DNA of 64,000 bases, taken from contig OY829539.1 in NCBI GenBank assembly GCA_963691705.1, positions 43,223,656 to 43,287,655 of the forward strand, written 5' to 3'. Positions within the stretch are counted from its first letter, which is position 1. Every line of letters begins with the position of its first letter. Position numbers and translations under genes: made by a program. Below are positions 20,572 through 32,309 of this stretch, piece by piece. The stretch is from Viola odorata (Eukaryota > Streptophyta > Magnoliopsida > Malpighiales > Violaceae). The notes beneath the pieces are model-generated. The model was not told where the DNA came from and ran no database searches. It saw nothing but the letters and a program-made list of their open reading frames with translations.

Positions 20572-23463
20572 TCACATGTAAAGTCCTTCTGGCACCCCTT
20601 CTTTCTTCTTGAACATCACCTTTTCCTTCGCCTTCTTGAAATCAACATGTGTCACCTGCACAAACATAACACAAAAACAGCAAATTAGGGCCTGCAATTA
20701 TCTCAACTCAACAGACACCGACACACAATCTATCGTAACTATTTTAACTCCTCAAAGGAAAACTTATGGTCATGTGTCCATAGCATCAATAGGCAGGCTA
20801 TCTAAGAATAAACAATGGCCACTGTTCCGAGTGTGCCCGATGCATCAATGGTACACCTAATCCTTTTTCACTACATTCAAGTGTATTGTTTGAATCGATA
20901 AAAAGTTATAAGAATAGGGGCATTGTTATTTTTACTCTTCCCAGAGGAAAAAAAAGGTAGGAACAGAACAATCTACATGGAAATCTCACCTTCATACGCC
21001 GCTCTCTTAAAGCAAGCAAGCCGGCTTCCGTACAGATAGCCTTTATATCTGCTCCAGAAAACTCATCCTTCGTCATCACAAATTCTTCTAAGTTGACATC
21101 ATCAGCCAATGTCATACGTGATGTGTGTATCTACAATCCACAAACACTCATGTCATATGAAGTAATAGGCAAACAATTACTTGCACAGAACAATGGTAAG
21201 AGTCATAATAGCACAAATACTTATGTAAAAAAACTTCAATATCTTGCTTTGGCATTATCAAATTGGCATACCTGGAATATACGCCTCCTTGTTTTAACAT
21301 CAGGAAGAGGAAATTCAACCTTCCTATCTATTCGACCAGGACGGAGTAAAGCAGGGTCAAGACTCTCAATGCGGTTGGTTGCAAGGATCACTTTGACATC
21401 TCCTCTAGAATCAAAGCCATCTAACTGATTCAATAGTTCCAACATGGTTCTCTGAATTTCTCTTTCACCACCAGAGTGAGCATCATACCTATATTGACAC
21501 ATTTGCATTAGAACCATTTGAAGGACATATCTATGAAAGACAAATGTTACTTTTCTTTGTACAACCTGCATCAATTAAAAAGTAAGTGCTTACAACTCAC
21601 CTCTTTGTACCAATTGCATCAATTTCATCAATGAAAACAATTGATGGTGAGAGATCATCAGCAACTCTGAAAAGCTCCCTAACTAGTTTTGGCCCATCAC
21701 CCAAATACTTTTGAATTAATTCACTGCCAACAACTCGCAAGAAAGTTGCAGATGTTGAATTTGCCACGGCCTGAAAGAATAAACCCATGGAACTGATGAA
21801 TAAGTACTATAACTAGTTCAGTTTATACTAAGCACAATGTTGGACCAAGAGAAAACCAAATAATAGCAAACACATCAGTTCATATTTTACAAAAATGAAG
21901 GATACGTAAAGCTTTAAACATATAAGTACATACGCCTGTTGCAAAGAAAGGCAAAGCAAAGTTAATAGTAGAGGGATTTGCTCAATTTAAATTTTCTGAA
22001 CCTTCTCAGATTTGTAACTATTAAAAAATGGGAACAAATGTTTTGCAAAAGATATGCACATGGTGAGAACAATAACGTCAGCCAACTCTACAAACATAGT
22101 CTACAGTAAAGAAACAGCACATCCTTGACAGCACTTATGTTGAGAGGCAAAATATAAAAAATGCTTAAGTTCAAACCTTTGCAAGCAATGTCTTGCCAGT
22201 CCCAGGCTCCCCATAGAGTATAACTCCCTTAGGAGGCTTAATACCAATATCCTCATAGAGCTCAGGATGAGTAAGTGGGAGTTCAACCGCTTCTTTAATT
22301 TCCTGAATTTGGGCATCCAGGCCGCCAATATCAGCATAAGATTCCAATGGAGCCTTCTCAACCTTCATTACAGACACCATTGGATCAACTTCATCCTGAA
22401 GAAGCCCGACAACAGACAGAACCTGACAGGGAGATAATAGAAATAGGTTATCACAAACCTTTCCCCTCAACCAGATAGCATAAGAAGGTATATCAACACA
22501 AACGAAAAAGAGAAAATGAATGAATAAGGCAAACAAAATGCATTGGTTATTTTGCGTTACCCTACTTCCAGCCCCAAACAACCTTCAAAATACCCTCAAG
22601 TCACTTCTCCAAACCCTAAATCAACCTGAAAATTCCTCCTCAACTACCACTGCGCCTATTTTCAATCTTAACACACCCTAATCTTCCCTAAAAACAGGTC
22701 TGCCAAGGACTACCTCTAGGCTGTCTCGCATCAATTGGCATACACAACTACTTTCAGAATCCTTACGACAATTACCAAGGTTACATGTTTACTAACAGCA
22801 CTGTACCAAACAAGAACTTGAAAGTGAAACCATTTACAGTTTTACAGCATTACTCAACCATCAAAAGCACTAGAAGTATGTAAGCATCCTATAATTGATC
22901 AACTACTGATGGCTCAGATAAAACAACAACCTAAACAGTCACCATATTCAACAAATGGTTATAAGATAAACGAGAAATCGTGTTTTTTTCACCTTATTAT
23001 GCATCAAGATGGCACAGCCAGGCTCAAGCTGATCCTTGTCGACAAAGGATAGAATACCCACGTAGTACTCGGGCCCAACTGAGGAGGAAACAATGGCATG
23101 ATTCTCATCAATCAGTTCCTCCAAGTTGCCAACGCTCATTGGGGAACCCCTCAAATCATCGACTTTGGAGCGGTCCTCCTCCGCTTTCTCTTCTTGGGGT
23201 TTCAGTCTCTCCTGGTTGCCCACGAACTCCTCCTCCATCAACAAATAGTCCTTGATTCGCTCCAGCTTCAACAGCCTAAGCTTGCACTTGGTCAAAGGAG
23301 TCACTGCGGGCAACCGGGAAGCGGCTTCAGACCCTTTTTGCTTCCGCTGCTTGCGGCCAACACGGGCGGGGGGCGCCGCCGGCTCGAATTTCTTCTCTTT
23401 CTTGTCGCCGCCGTCTTGCTTACGATCTTGCCGGTTCAAACCGCCAGAAGGTCCCTGACCCAT
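20572..23463 (-). CDS. RPT2: 26S proteasome regulatory particle AAA-ATPase subunit RPT2 (subunit 4)
   Basis: Six exons on the minus strand: 22993-23463, 22177-22422, 21601-21770, 21272-21488, 20990-21130 and 20572-20655. All introns are GT-AG, and the 1329 coding bases give 442 residues, the family length. The start MGQGPSGG is that of plant RPT2, whose Gly2 is a known myristoylation site. A coiled coil lies near residues 60-100, then the OB region ([16 protein letters not shown]). AAA domain: Walker A GEPGTGKT (228-235), Walker B IVFIDEID (283-290) and the Arg-finger region [17 protein letters not shown]. The C-terminus LYM is the HbYX motif that docks into the 20S alpha ring. RPT2 sits in the hexameric base that unfolds ubiquitinated substrates and opens the 20S gate. 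No break was seen. No second copy is visible, so RPT2a or RPT2b type cannot be assigned. Confidence 0.97.
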
Positions 23464-23565
23464 TGTAGATTCTTGTGCAGAGACAGGTGTAATATTGGTG
23501 GTTTTGAGTGCGGGAGCGATCGCGGTTGCTTTGCTAGTTTGCTGTGGTAGTAGATGCGTAAGTAA

Positions 23566-23600
23566 TGGGCTTATTGATAGAGGGGAGACCTTAATGGGCT
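23566..23600 (-). promoter_or_regulatory. Pair of site II-like promoter elements upstream of RPT2
   Basis: TGGGCT occurs at 23566-23571 and 23595-23600, both in the context TAATGGGCTT, 103-137 bp upstream of the RPT2 ATG. TGGGCY (site II) elements are common in promoters of housekeeping plant genes. No TATA box is evident nearby. Confidence 0.4.
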
Positions 23601-24164
23601 TTAATTGTTAATCTCTTCGGTTTAGAGTCCAGGAATTTGTGAAGTTTTTTTACCACCAGTATTGTTTTTTCAATTGACTAGTCGCTAATATTTTTTATCA
23701 TAGGTAAGATTGTATAAAATTAAAATTATTTTAAATCATATTCAAGTGAGATTAATTTATTCTCGGAAAAGGAAAAAAGAATATTTAGAGTGATTGAAAA
23801 TAAAAAATATATGGTCAATTACAAACTATTAATTATTAAAATGAACTTAAGAGCGATTTAAAATAATAAGATTGACATACTTTAAAATCAAATTTTAAAG
23901 AAGCACCCTCTGCCCCTGTTGCGTCCTTTACCCCCATTATTGTATTAACAAGTTGTCCTCTCTTCCCCCTTGCTTTAGGTGAATTAACGGTGGGAAAACC
24001 TTCGGCCAGACTTCGTACTTTCATTAGCTCAGCTTACGAAGGCACTAACTGAAACTCAGCACAAAATAGCCCGCTTATCCGGCGAAAAGAGGGCCTGACC
24101 CCAATTCAAGACAGTATAGTATAGCACCCCTAATTGGGGCTGACTTACCAGCGAGAGCTAGTTG
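23601..24164. other. Intergenic upstream of RPT2
   Basis: No gene, RNA or repeat recognised. The sequence is AT-rich to about 23890 and then mixed. Confidence 0.5.
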
Positions 24165-24960
24165 ACTAAGGGTCTGTTTGGCGTTTCGGTTCTGTGGGAA
24201 AACGACTTCTGGGAAACGGAGTGTGCTGTTTAGTAAAAAAATTTAAAAAGTGTTGTGAAATAGTTGAGGTGTTTGGTAAAACGTTTTGATGTAAAATAAC
24301 CATTAAAGGCATAATTCATTTTAAGTGTTATAATTAATATTTTTTAGTATCTTTATATATATTTTTAATTTATTTATTTATAATCTAACATCTACCACGT
24401 AATATTTATATAATATCATAAATAAATTTACCACGTAATATTTATATAATATTATAAATTAATTAAACTTATGTAAATCATAAAAAAATTAAAATTTATT
24501 AATTACATAAAAAAATTAAATTATTAATATCATAACTAAATAAAAGATATTTATCCAATATAATAGAAAAATAAAACATATTTGGAAACTACGGTACGGT
24601 GTAAATGTAAAATGACTATAAAATGCACTTTTCTATTTCAAGTATTATTTATATAAATTATTTAAAATAATCTATTTTTTAAAATAAATAATTAACATTT
24701 TATTTAAAAGAATAATAAAAAATTTATTAGTATAAGGGAAAAAAGTTAAATATTAATTTTAATTATTATTTATGCATTTATATGTTTTTTAATAATTATT
24801 TATGCATTTATATATTTATTTAGTATAAAACCCATTTCAAAAAAATTAATAAAAAAATTAAAAGTGGATATAGAATTACTTATCTTAAAATAGATATTAT
24901 ATTTTTATAGTTTTTAATTTATTTTCCTCATTATATAGAGATAGAAAATTGATTTCATTA

Positions 24961-25386
24961 TGTTAAGGTCCAAGCCTTGGTGTTCAAGCTTAGCCTCAAC
25001 ATGGAACCTGAGATGCGCCGAAGGCGCATGGATTTGACGGGTAGCCCTTCATAGGGTATGTGAAGGGAAAGTCCAATTGGGTGTGATAGCTCTCCACCAA
25101 CCCCTGGATGAGATATGAGAGTATGCTTGTCTAAGTGAGCTTCTCCTATGCGGGTCCGGCATAGGTGTGCGAGCAAGCCTTCCGTGTTATGGAATGGGCG
25201 TTGCCATGATCGCTTTGCCGTGATGGCCACTTCTAGCTGGGTCCGAGACTAGAGCTAGTAGTGCGCTGGCAAGATAGGGCCGAGGCTGGTTTGGGTATTG
25301 GAGATTGCTGTAAAGTATCAAGAGAAGGCTGGCCTAGGTGCGGGACCTAGGCGCCGCACGGGCCTCAGAATGGTTAGGCCGTGACA
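24961..25386 (+). repeat. Left LTR of the 24961-29491 element
   Basis: 426 bp, TG...CA, paired with 29066-29491. An inverted motif GATGCGCCGAAGGCGCAT lies near its start (25013-25030). Confidence 0.93.
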
Positions 25387-25387
25387 G

Positions 25388-25403
25388 GTGGTAGCGGAGC
25401 TAA
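25388..25403 (+). other. Primer binding site of the 24961-29491 element
   Basis: GTGGTAGCGGAGCTAA begins one base after the LTR end. The core TGGTAGCGGAGC is the same as in the CRM-like element PBS (minus strand, 49467-49485), so both probably use the same tRNA primer. Confidence 0.7.
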
Positions 25404-27095
25404 ACTTGGGTTCTTTACGAGTGCAAAGTCTTCGGAAGTCAGGTGCGCCGAGATAGAAATGGCGTCATTACATTGAGGAGCGTTGCTACGGAAGTTCCAT
25501 CCTAAGGTTCGAGTTCGGATGAAGGCCTTGCCGTAGGCAAAGGGCTTATAGGCCGTGTTGAGACGGCTCGGCCTATGACATGGCGGTGAGCTGAGAGGCG
25601 CAAGCGAACATGGCTGAGAGGCATGAGAGGGCGTGACCTCGAGATGGGGAATGTGACCGAGAGTTGGGGGCGACGTTACATGTGTGCGTTGGGCGAGAGG
25701 CCGAGCGAGCATGTCTCGGAGAATTGCGGAAGTCTTGCTGGTCCTGCGTGCGAGTGATGGCCGAGGACAAGAGAAGCCATACCATGAGATGCATACGAAC
25801 GACTTAGACGATGACCTTGAGCATCAAGGACTCGCCCTAGTCAGACGTGTGCGCGAGAAATAGAGAATGATTTGGGCGTTAGTCTTGGGTCTGACTAAGC
25901 CTCAAGAATTTGGGTTCAAGTCGGTCCTACGTGTGAGTGTTGACCGAGGGCAGGAGTAACCTCACCACGAGATGTTCATAACCGACCTTGATGATAGCCG
26001 TAAGTACCGAATAGAGTATGTGCGGGTGAGTGCTGGCTAAAGACAAGAGAAGCCTTACTACAAGACATACATTGGAACAAATACTCGAAAAGGATAGACG
26101 CATTGAGATGCTAGAATCCTGTCTGACCCAAAGACGTGGAACTGTTCAAAGGTGAGAGAGTGTCGACTATGATCGGTCTATCGAAGAGAATGTGGAACCG
26201 TGTCGTATCTTGGTGGAACGGGTGCAATGCATGGAAACACTAGGAGCATGATTAACAAGGAAACTTTTAACCGTGGAAGGTCGAATCCTAGAGAAAGAGT
26301 GTGACTTCTAGGGAAACCTCGGTGAACTGTTGAAATTAGGGTGGATGTTTCGCAAGATAATCTTAAGGAAGTGTGGAACCCGTTCCGCGAGACCATCATG
26401 AAAGTGGGACCGGTGAACGGATTTCTGATTATGATACAAGGCAAACTTATCGAAATAATGCAAAGGGATGTTCATGGCCCTCCGGGTATGGGGACGGTCG
26501 ACCTAAATAAATGCAAAGGCTTTTCAATAAAAACCCTATAAGGGAGTGAGGGGCATAGGAGAGATAGATATTTTTGGGTTGGATCTAGAAAGCTTCAAGG
26601 TGTGCCAGATTATGTCAGATGAGTCAGGGCTGACAAATGTAATAATGCTTCTATCTTATGATGCTAAAGTATGCGGGAGGAGTCTATAGCGGAGTTAAGG
26701 AAAGCATAGTTTCCTAGAGGATGTGGAATATGTTGTCCGGGTGGGCTTGCGTGACCTTGTGCAAACGGTTTCCGTGCGAGAATTTATGGATTAATATTTC
26801 ACGCTTATGTTCAATATTAAGGAGATGTCGAAGGTCAACAGATTGTTTAATTTCGTTCAGGGACTTACTGCGTGCTTTATCTGTGAAGGTCCCCACAAGT
26901 TGCTGAGTGTTTTATAAAAAGTTGCCTTGAGTGCGCTGCAGGCGGCTCGAGGATCTATGAAGTTAGAACCAAGAGACCATCGAAGGTGAAAACTTTTCAG
27001 AGAAGAGTTTCATCGACCTAGGAGAAACAGTTGGCCAGATAGGAGATGGTGAAGAGAAATGTATGGGACGGCTTAAATGGAATGTTATTCCATAG

Positions 27096-27174
27096 AGGCC
27101 CTTATTGACACAGGGGCCACCGGTAGCGTTGTTTCAGACTCCTTTACAAGAATACTTGGAGCGAAGATTTGAGA
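27096..27174 (+). pseudogene. Retroelement aspartic protease relic
   Basis: A short frame reads EALIDTGATGSVVSDSF and ends in TGA at 27172-27174. IDTGAT is the catalytic Asp motif of retroelement proteases, placed here between a lost gag and a lost RT. No other domain of this element is legible. Confidence 0.6.
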
Positions 27175-28325
27175 AGTGAAAGGGTTGTGGAACTAGAGTT
27201 CAGTCGTTGAGACGAGTAACACTTATACATGCGAAGTACATAAGTATAGCGAGGCGGGGCAAAGGTTCAAAAATGGGAGGTCTGAGAAACTAAAGCTCGA
27301 GGAGCTAGTGTTCGAAGAGCCTAAGTTGATAACATTTTGTGAGGTCGAGACGTGAGAATGTGAGTTGATGGGAATTATGAAATTGTGGATGCTAGTAAAA
27401 TGTCAGCCCAACAATAGGGGTGAGGCGTGGTTATGACCGAGACGAGCGAGAACCTAGAGGCCAAGTACGCTAGATGAGAATGCGGGGGCTGGTCTTCGGA
27501 GGAAACAGGGATGAGGATGAGTAATGCGGAGAAAAGCAGTCGTTGGCTCTTGTATTACCTGCATAACATAGGGATCAGGCAAGGAGATCCAACACAAGTT
27601 CTTTCAAGATAGAGAGGAGAACGATCGATGTTCATCGTGGCAACCACAACGATTTCTAAGGTTTAAGGATGAGGAAGATCATACTTATAGTGCTAAAATG
27701 TCGAAGATTGGAAAGTGTGAGACAACAGATGCGGTAATGTGTCGGTAGGCCATCCTACAACCTCGTGGAAAAGGTGGGATCCTACAAGGAGAACCATGAG
27801 GCGAGTTTGGGATATGAAAGTACCAGCGTTTGTGTAGATTGAGGAGGAGTGAGACTATTAATGCATATGATGGGTGGCTAAAAGTCCCTAGTCCATAGTT
27901 ATGGGTAGCTAGAGTTCTAGTCCATGGAAGGGGTAATAGAATGCACGAATCAAGTCTGGCCTGATGCGAGTATGAGTTTGAATATAGAAATCATATGATA
28001 TGGAAGGTTTATTTAGGCAGTGGGAATTGAGCGAGTAATAGTGGATAAGAAGTCAAAAAGGGAAGTGTTCCTTTAGAGATTGTTTGGAGCCTTACATTGT
28101 GTGCTTGATGAATGTAAGGATGTGCGAGCCAACCGGTGAAGATGAATCGATGAGGACATCGATGATTGAAGTGGGGGAGGAAATGCACAAGCCATAAACC
28201 ATCCATCTATACAAAACAATAAATGAAAATAATAAAAATTTGATTAGTTGCTTGAGAACAGCTGACTCAGACAGACTTGAGCCAGTAAGAGAAGTTGTAA
28301 TGTGCGGTAACACATGGCCCGATGG

Positions 28326-28580
28326 GGCAGAACTATAATGCGCAGAGGCGCATGGCTCGGTGGGACAGGATCATAATACGCATGTAGCATTATGAAACTC
28401 TCCAGCTCATACAGACTCGAGCAAGGAAGAGAAATTATGGGCGCAGAGGCGCTTGGCCGTTGGGGTAGACTCACTGGCTCAGTGCGCAGAGGCGCTTGGC
28501 TTAGTAGAATACGATAAAATATGCAGAGGCACTTGACCCAGATGGATACGATATAACGCGCGGAGGCGCCTGACCCTATG
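28326..28580 (+). repeat. Imperfect tandem repeats with core GCAGAGGCGC
   Basis: GCGCAGAGGCGCATGGC, GCGCAGAGGCGCTTGGC (twice), ATGCAGAGGCACTTGACC and CGCGGAGGCGCCTGACC follow each other with spacings of about 40-110 bp, in the 3' interior of the LTR element. The core is partly palindromic (GCGC..GCGC). Confidence 0.6.
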
Positions 28581-29065
28581 AAGTAGGCCTTGATGAGTGT
28601 AGTGAGACTGGAGAAAAGAAGGAGTGATAAAGATATGAGTAAAGAGAAAACAGCCCGCATGAAAAGAGTGAGCATGCGATCGATGGGATAAGAGAGATTG
28701 GTGGGAAGACGCGGCATTGTAAGTATGATCGATAGGTTCCAAGGGTATCGACTAGAAGGGTCGGATACTGAGGAAATATCAATCATGCCTAGAATGTACG
28801 TCTTCAGAGGCGAGTGTGAGACACGAGCTGTGAAAAGAAACTGAGTGATAAGACCACAATCTGAGGAGTTAGGAAGAGTGAAAAGAAGGATGAAGGAGAG
28901 ATAAAGAAATGAGTGAAAAGAATAATGAGTATTGAAATGTGGGAGAGCCTATGATAATCTATTATGGCCTTAACGTGTTCTAACCTCATGTTCCTTGGTA
29001 ACGCAGGTCTAAGGAGATTGGAGATCTAGTCGATGAGGGCATCGACATTACTAAGTGGGGGAGAG

Positions 29066-29491
29066 TGTTAAGGTCTAAGCCTTGGTGTTCAAGCTTAGCC
29101 TCAACATGGAACCTGAGATGCGCCGAAGGCGCATGGATTTGACGGGTAGCCCTTCATAGGGTATGTGAAGGGAAAGTCCAATTGGGTGTGATAGCTCTCC
29201 ACCAACCCCTGGATGAGATATGAGAGTATGCTTGTCTAAGTGAGCTTCTCCTATGCGGGTCCAGCATAGGTGTGCGAGCGAGCCTTCCGTGTTATGGAAT
29301 GGGCGTTGCCATGATGGCTTTGCCGTGATGGCCACTTCTAGCTGGGTCCGAGACTAGAGCTAGTAGTGCGCTGGCAAGATAGGGCCGAGGCTGGTTTGGG
29401 TATTGGAGATTGCTGTTAAGTATCAAGAGAAGGCTGGCCTAGGTGCGGGACCTAGGCGCCGCACGGGCCTCAGAATGGTTAGGCCGTGACA
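29066..29491 (+). repeat. Right LTR of the 24961-29491 element
   Basis: 426 bp, about 99% identical to 24961-25386 by eye and preceded by the polypurine tract at 29054-29065. Confidence 0.93.
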
Positions 29492-29650
29492 ATTTTGCTC
29501 CAGCGCGAGGCAAGACCAATTTGGTCTACCTTGCAACTGGGCTTCTTGAGAAGCCCAGTGGAGATGGTGTTAACCAAACACCTAGAAACCGTTTTGGGTT
29601 GGGAAAAGTTGGGTTGGGTACCCAACTCCCAACGCCAAACGGCCACTAAG

Positions 29651-31291
29651 ACAAAAATGGATTACTATCCCAATCAATAAGGGATCTTTTAAGCTATCTC
29701 GACTGAAGAGAGAGGGTTGTTAGTGAGTGCTCTTTCTAATCAATCTGGTCTTTGAGATAGTTTCAAATATGGTGAGTGTAGTCTGAAATCTCAATTTAAA
29801 TCGTAACTCGATAAAAGCGATCGAGTTTGTTTCCACTTTCACACATGATTCAATTTCTTAATCCAACAACTCCGACAAGGACTCAATTTTTTAATCTTTG
29901 CATCTAAACCTAAATTCAATTCCCCCATTTCAGATAATCAAAATCTTGATTTTGTTGTCAAAAAATACAAAATTTCAACTTTGTTCCCCTATTTTTTTAA
30001 CTATGTTTCCTATCTGTCTTTCTAGGATTGTGCAAAAAAATGGTAACCCAAAAACCAAACCAAGGGTAGATATATTGAAAGAGGAACAAATGTATTTATT
30101 TAATATAACAATTTCATTGAACTAAAAAATATATAAATATAAAAGGTATGAATTCAGTTCTATCGGTTAAAAAAAAAAAGAAGGAAAAAGTAGTAAAATC
30201 ACTCTGGTATTTCATTTCCGTTCAATTTAAACCTCTCATTTGCCAATTTTGTTAAAGTACCCCATAATTTCAAATTTGCCTTAAGATTTGTTTAGTTACT
30301 CCTTAAGAGGCCTTAGTAATTGTTAGGTAGCATTTTGTTGGCGAAATCAAAAGAGAAGTGAGATTTGTAGCTTTATTGTGTTTGGTTGACGTACTCGATC
30401 CTTCCACTTTAGGGGAAAATGATTCTCTAACTAAGGGGTGAGGAATCTCACTTTCTCAAGTGCCGAGAAAGTTACATTTAATAAAATTACTTGTCTTTAC
30501 CCTTGTAACTATTTTTTTAAACTAAATATTTGAATAAAGTTATTACTTATGCAACTTATGGTCTTATTCTTGACTTAAAAAATGTTCTTATTTAATTATA
30601 TTTATTTTTAAAATTTATTTTAATTATTAATTTATATAAATTAATAAAATAATTTTATGTGATTATTTTGTGCTATTCTATAATAGGTTTAATAATGTGA
30701 TGTGTTTTATTAGTAATTATTTAAAAGAGTAATTTGGCATTGAGTGGCGTAATATTTTACTGAAAAACTACTAAATAATAAAATAATAAAAGAGATTGTT
30801 TCTACTTAAAAATAATTCATCATTTTCAACCATGCTAATATTATGAAATTATTATCTATCATACACTTATATTAGATAAGTAAGCTTAACTAAATTTTAT
30901 TTAAATATATTTGAAGCAAATTGAATTAAATAAATTTACTAATTCCCAAGTATAAAACAAATATAAGAATATTACCAATCTTAAATATCATTCAAACATA
31001 AAATTTTCTCACTCAATCACTCTCTCGAGAAAATAATTTTGGGAAATATAATAATCATCAACTAAAGGTTTTAATATTCCCAAAAATGATAACATGGTGT
31101 AATCATTGAGAATGAAATTGTATAAATTAAGTTTCGGAAGAATTAAGGAAGGATAGCAGGGGGGGTTTATTAATATGCGTAGAATGAAAAACATGAGACG
31201 TTCCATGTTCTAAAATTCTCCAAAGCGGGAAAGTTGGAATGTTGTATGAAAATTTGGAAAATCAATGTAACAGTCTCAATATTCCCAAAAA
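29651..31291. other. Intergenic AT-rich sequence, no recognised gene
   Basis: No long frame, RNA gene or clear TIR pair seen. TATTCCCAAAAATGATA occurs twice (31069 and 31277), the second next to the broken left border of B2, so this may be where B2 was truncated. Confidence 0.5.
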
Positions 31292-31989
31292 TGATAGCAT
31301 CTTGCCAATTTGCCTAGGGTTAATTAGAAGTCTGATAAACTCTTAATTGAATCTAGGTGATTAAAGTCATCCTTATAGTAATAACTAACGTGAGGCTACA
31401 TGGGTAAAGCAGACAATTAGTTCATAGTCATCACGTCGAATTGGTCCAATCTGACTAGGAAAAGTGGTCAATTAGGGCAGTGCCTCGAACGTACTGAGTG
31501 TCTCGCCCTAGGTGTGTCTATTCTCAACTTAGTGGGTCTTTGAGTATTGCTCTCATAAATGTACCTTGGGAGATGGCAGACTGTCAAGGTTACCTTATAA
31601 ACGTACCTTGAGGTAACTTCTCGTACGAAGAAAAGCAGGGGGCTTAAACGTACCTAGTCCCTATACCACACCTATGAGTAGGAATGGAATATATCTGCAC
31701 CAGTGATTGACTATAGATGCAACCGGAGAATGGACCTCTGCTAGGATCCCTTCTCATTTGATTTTATATCATTATTTACCTATTTTATTTAGTTTAATAT
31801 TAGTTTAATCAACAACTCTCAAAACCCCACCTTATTTGCTACTGTTTTGGTTTGTTTGCCCTTGTCACACACAAAAGTCAATGTCTACGTCTAGTCCCCG
31901 TGTTCGACCCTGTTGCCACTATACACAATTTATTGTGCACTTGATAGCAGGTTTTCATTATTTTTTTTGACGGCTTCAACAACCGATCA
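31292..31989 (+). repeat. 5' LTR of B2, left-truncated
   Basis: TCTTGCCAATTTGCC at 31292 aligns with 35776 in the 3' LTR, and the two run together to AACCGATCA (31989 and 36464). Similarity is about 93-95% by eye, much lower than in the CRM-like element. The first half of the LTR is missing. Confidence 0.85.
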
Positions 31990-31991
31990 AA

Positions 31992-32011
31992 TTTTGGCGT
32001 CATTGCCTGGG
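31992..32011 (+). other. Primer binding site of B2 (tRNA-Asp type)
   Basis: TTTTGGCGTCATTGCCTGGG begins two bases after the LTR end and matches the Athila PBS (TGGCGCCGTTGCCGGGGA) with a few transitions. Confidence 0.75.
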
Positions 32012-32309
32012 ACTAGCGGTACTGATTTCTTTCTTTTGTTTGTGTGACCATGACAACTAGACCGAATACTTTACCACTTGAGCTTGAGATCACCAGGACA
32101 GAGAGCGGACTCAGAAGATAGGCTAGGAAACCATCCACTGACACCGGAGAAGTTTCTTCCCAGTCCTCGAAAGAACCCTCTCTGCCCTAGACAATCTCGA
32201 ACTTCTTTCTGCATCAAGATCTAGACACTTAAAACATCATTTCTTTCTTCAATGTCTTATTTTAATTCTTATTCTCACTCACCCTCTTTTCCTTAATATT
32301 TTGATGCAG

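Larger units (their letters stand above)
24961..29491 (+). mobile_element. Degenerate LTR retrotransposon with near-identical LTRs (4531 bp)
   Basis: Two 426-bp direct repeats starting TGTTAAGGTC and ending GGCCGTGACA bound the element. A PBS-like TGGTAGCGGAGC follows the left LTR and a polypurine AGTGGGGGAGAG precedes the right one, so it reads on the plus strand. The 3.7-kb interior has no long frame, only a protease relic at 27096-27174. The LTRs differ at about five sites by eye. Left (CATTA) and right (ATTTT) flanks do not match, so no TSD is present. Probably Ty3/gypsy by PBS and protease, with lineage open. Confidence 0.85.
24171..29644. mobile_element. TIR element (hAT-like or related MITE), interrupted by an LTR retrotransposon
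   Basis: Left end GGTCTGTTTGGCGTTTCGG and right end CCAACGCCAAACGGCC are inverted repeats, and the subterminal words GAGGTGTTTGGTAAA and its inverted counterpart also match. ACTAAG flanks both ends (24165-24170 and 29645-29650). About 790 bp of the element lie left of the insertion and 153 bp right of it. The left part (24830-24930) shares an AT-rich block with the hAT element at 34602. No transposase seen. The superfamily is uncertain because the shared flank is 6 bp rather than 8. Confidence 0.5.

Noticed and set aside
23098..23550. 150-codon plus-strand frame
   Set aside because: Complement of RPT2 exon 1 and its 5' region.
25374..25794. Minus-strand frames of 112 and 73 codons
   Set aside because: Overlap the LTR and PBS of the 24961 element on the non-coding strand, with no protein-like features.
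28244..28786. 180-codon minus-strand frame with hydrophobic stretches
   Set aside because: Lies in the decayed interior of an LTR element, shows no family resemblance, and other overlapping frames look equally random.
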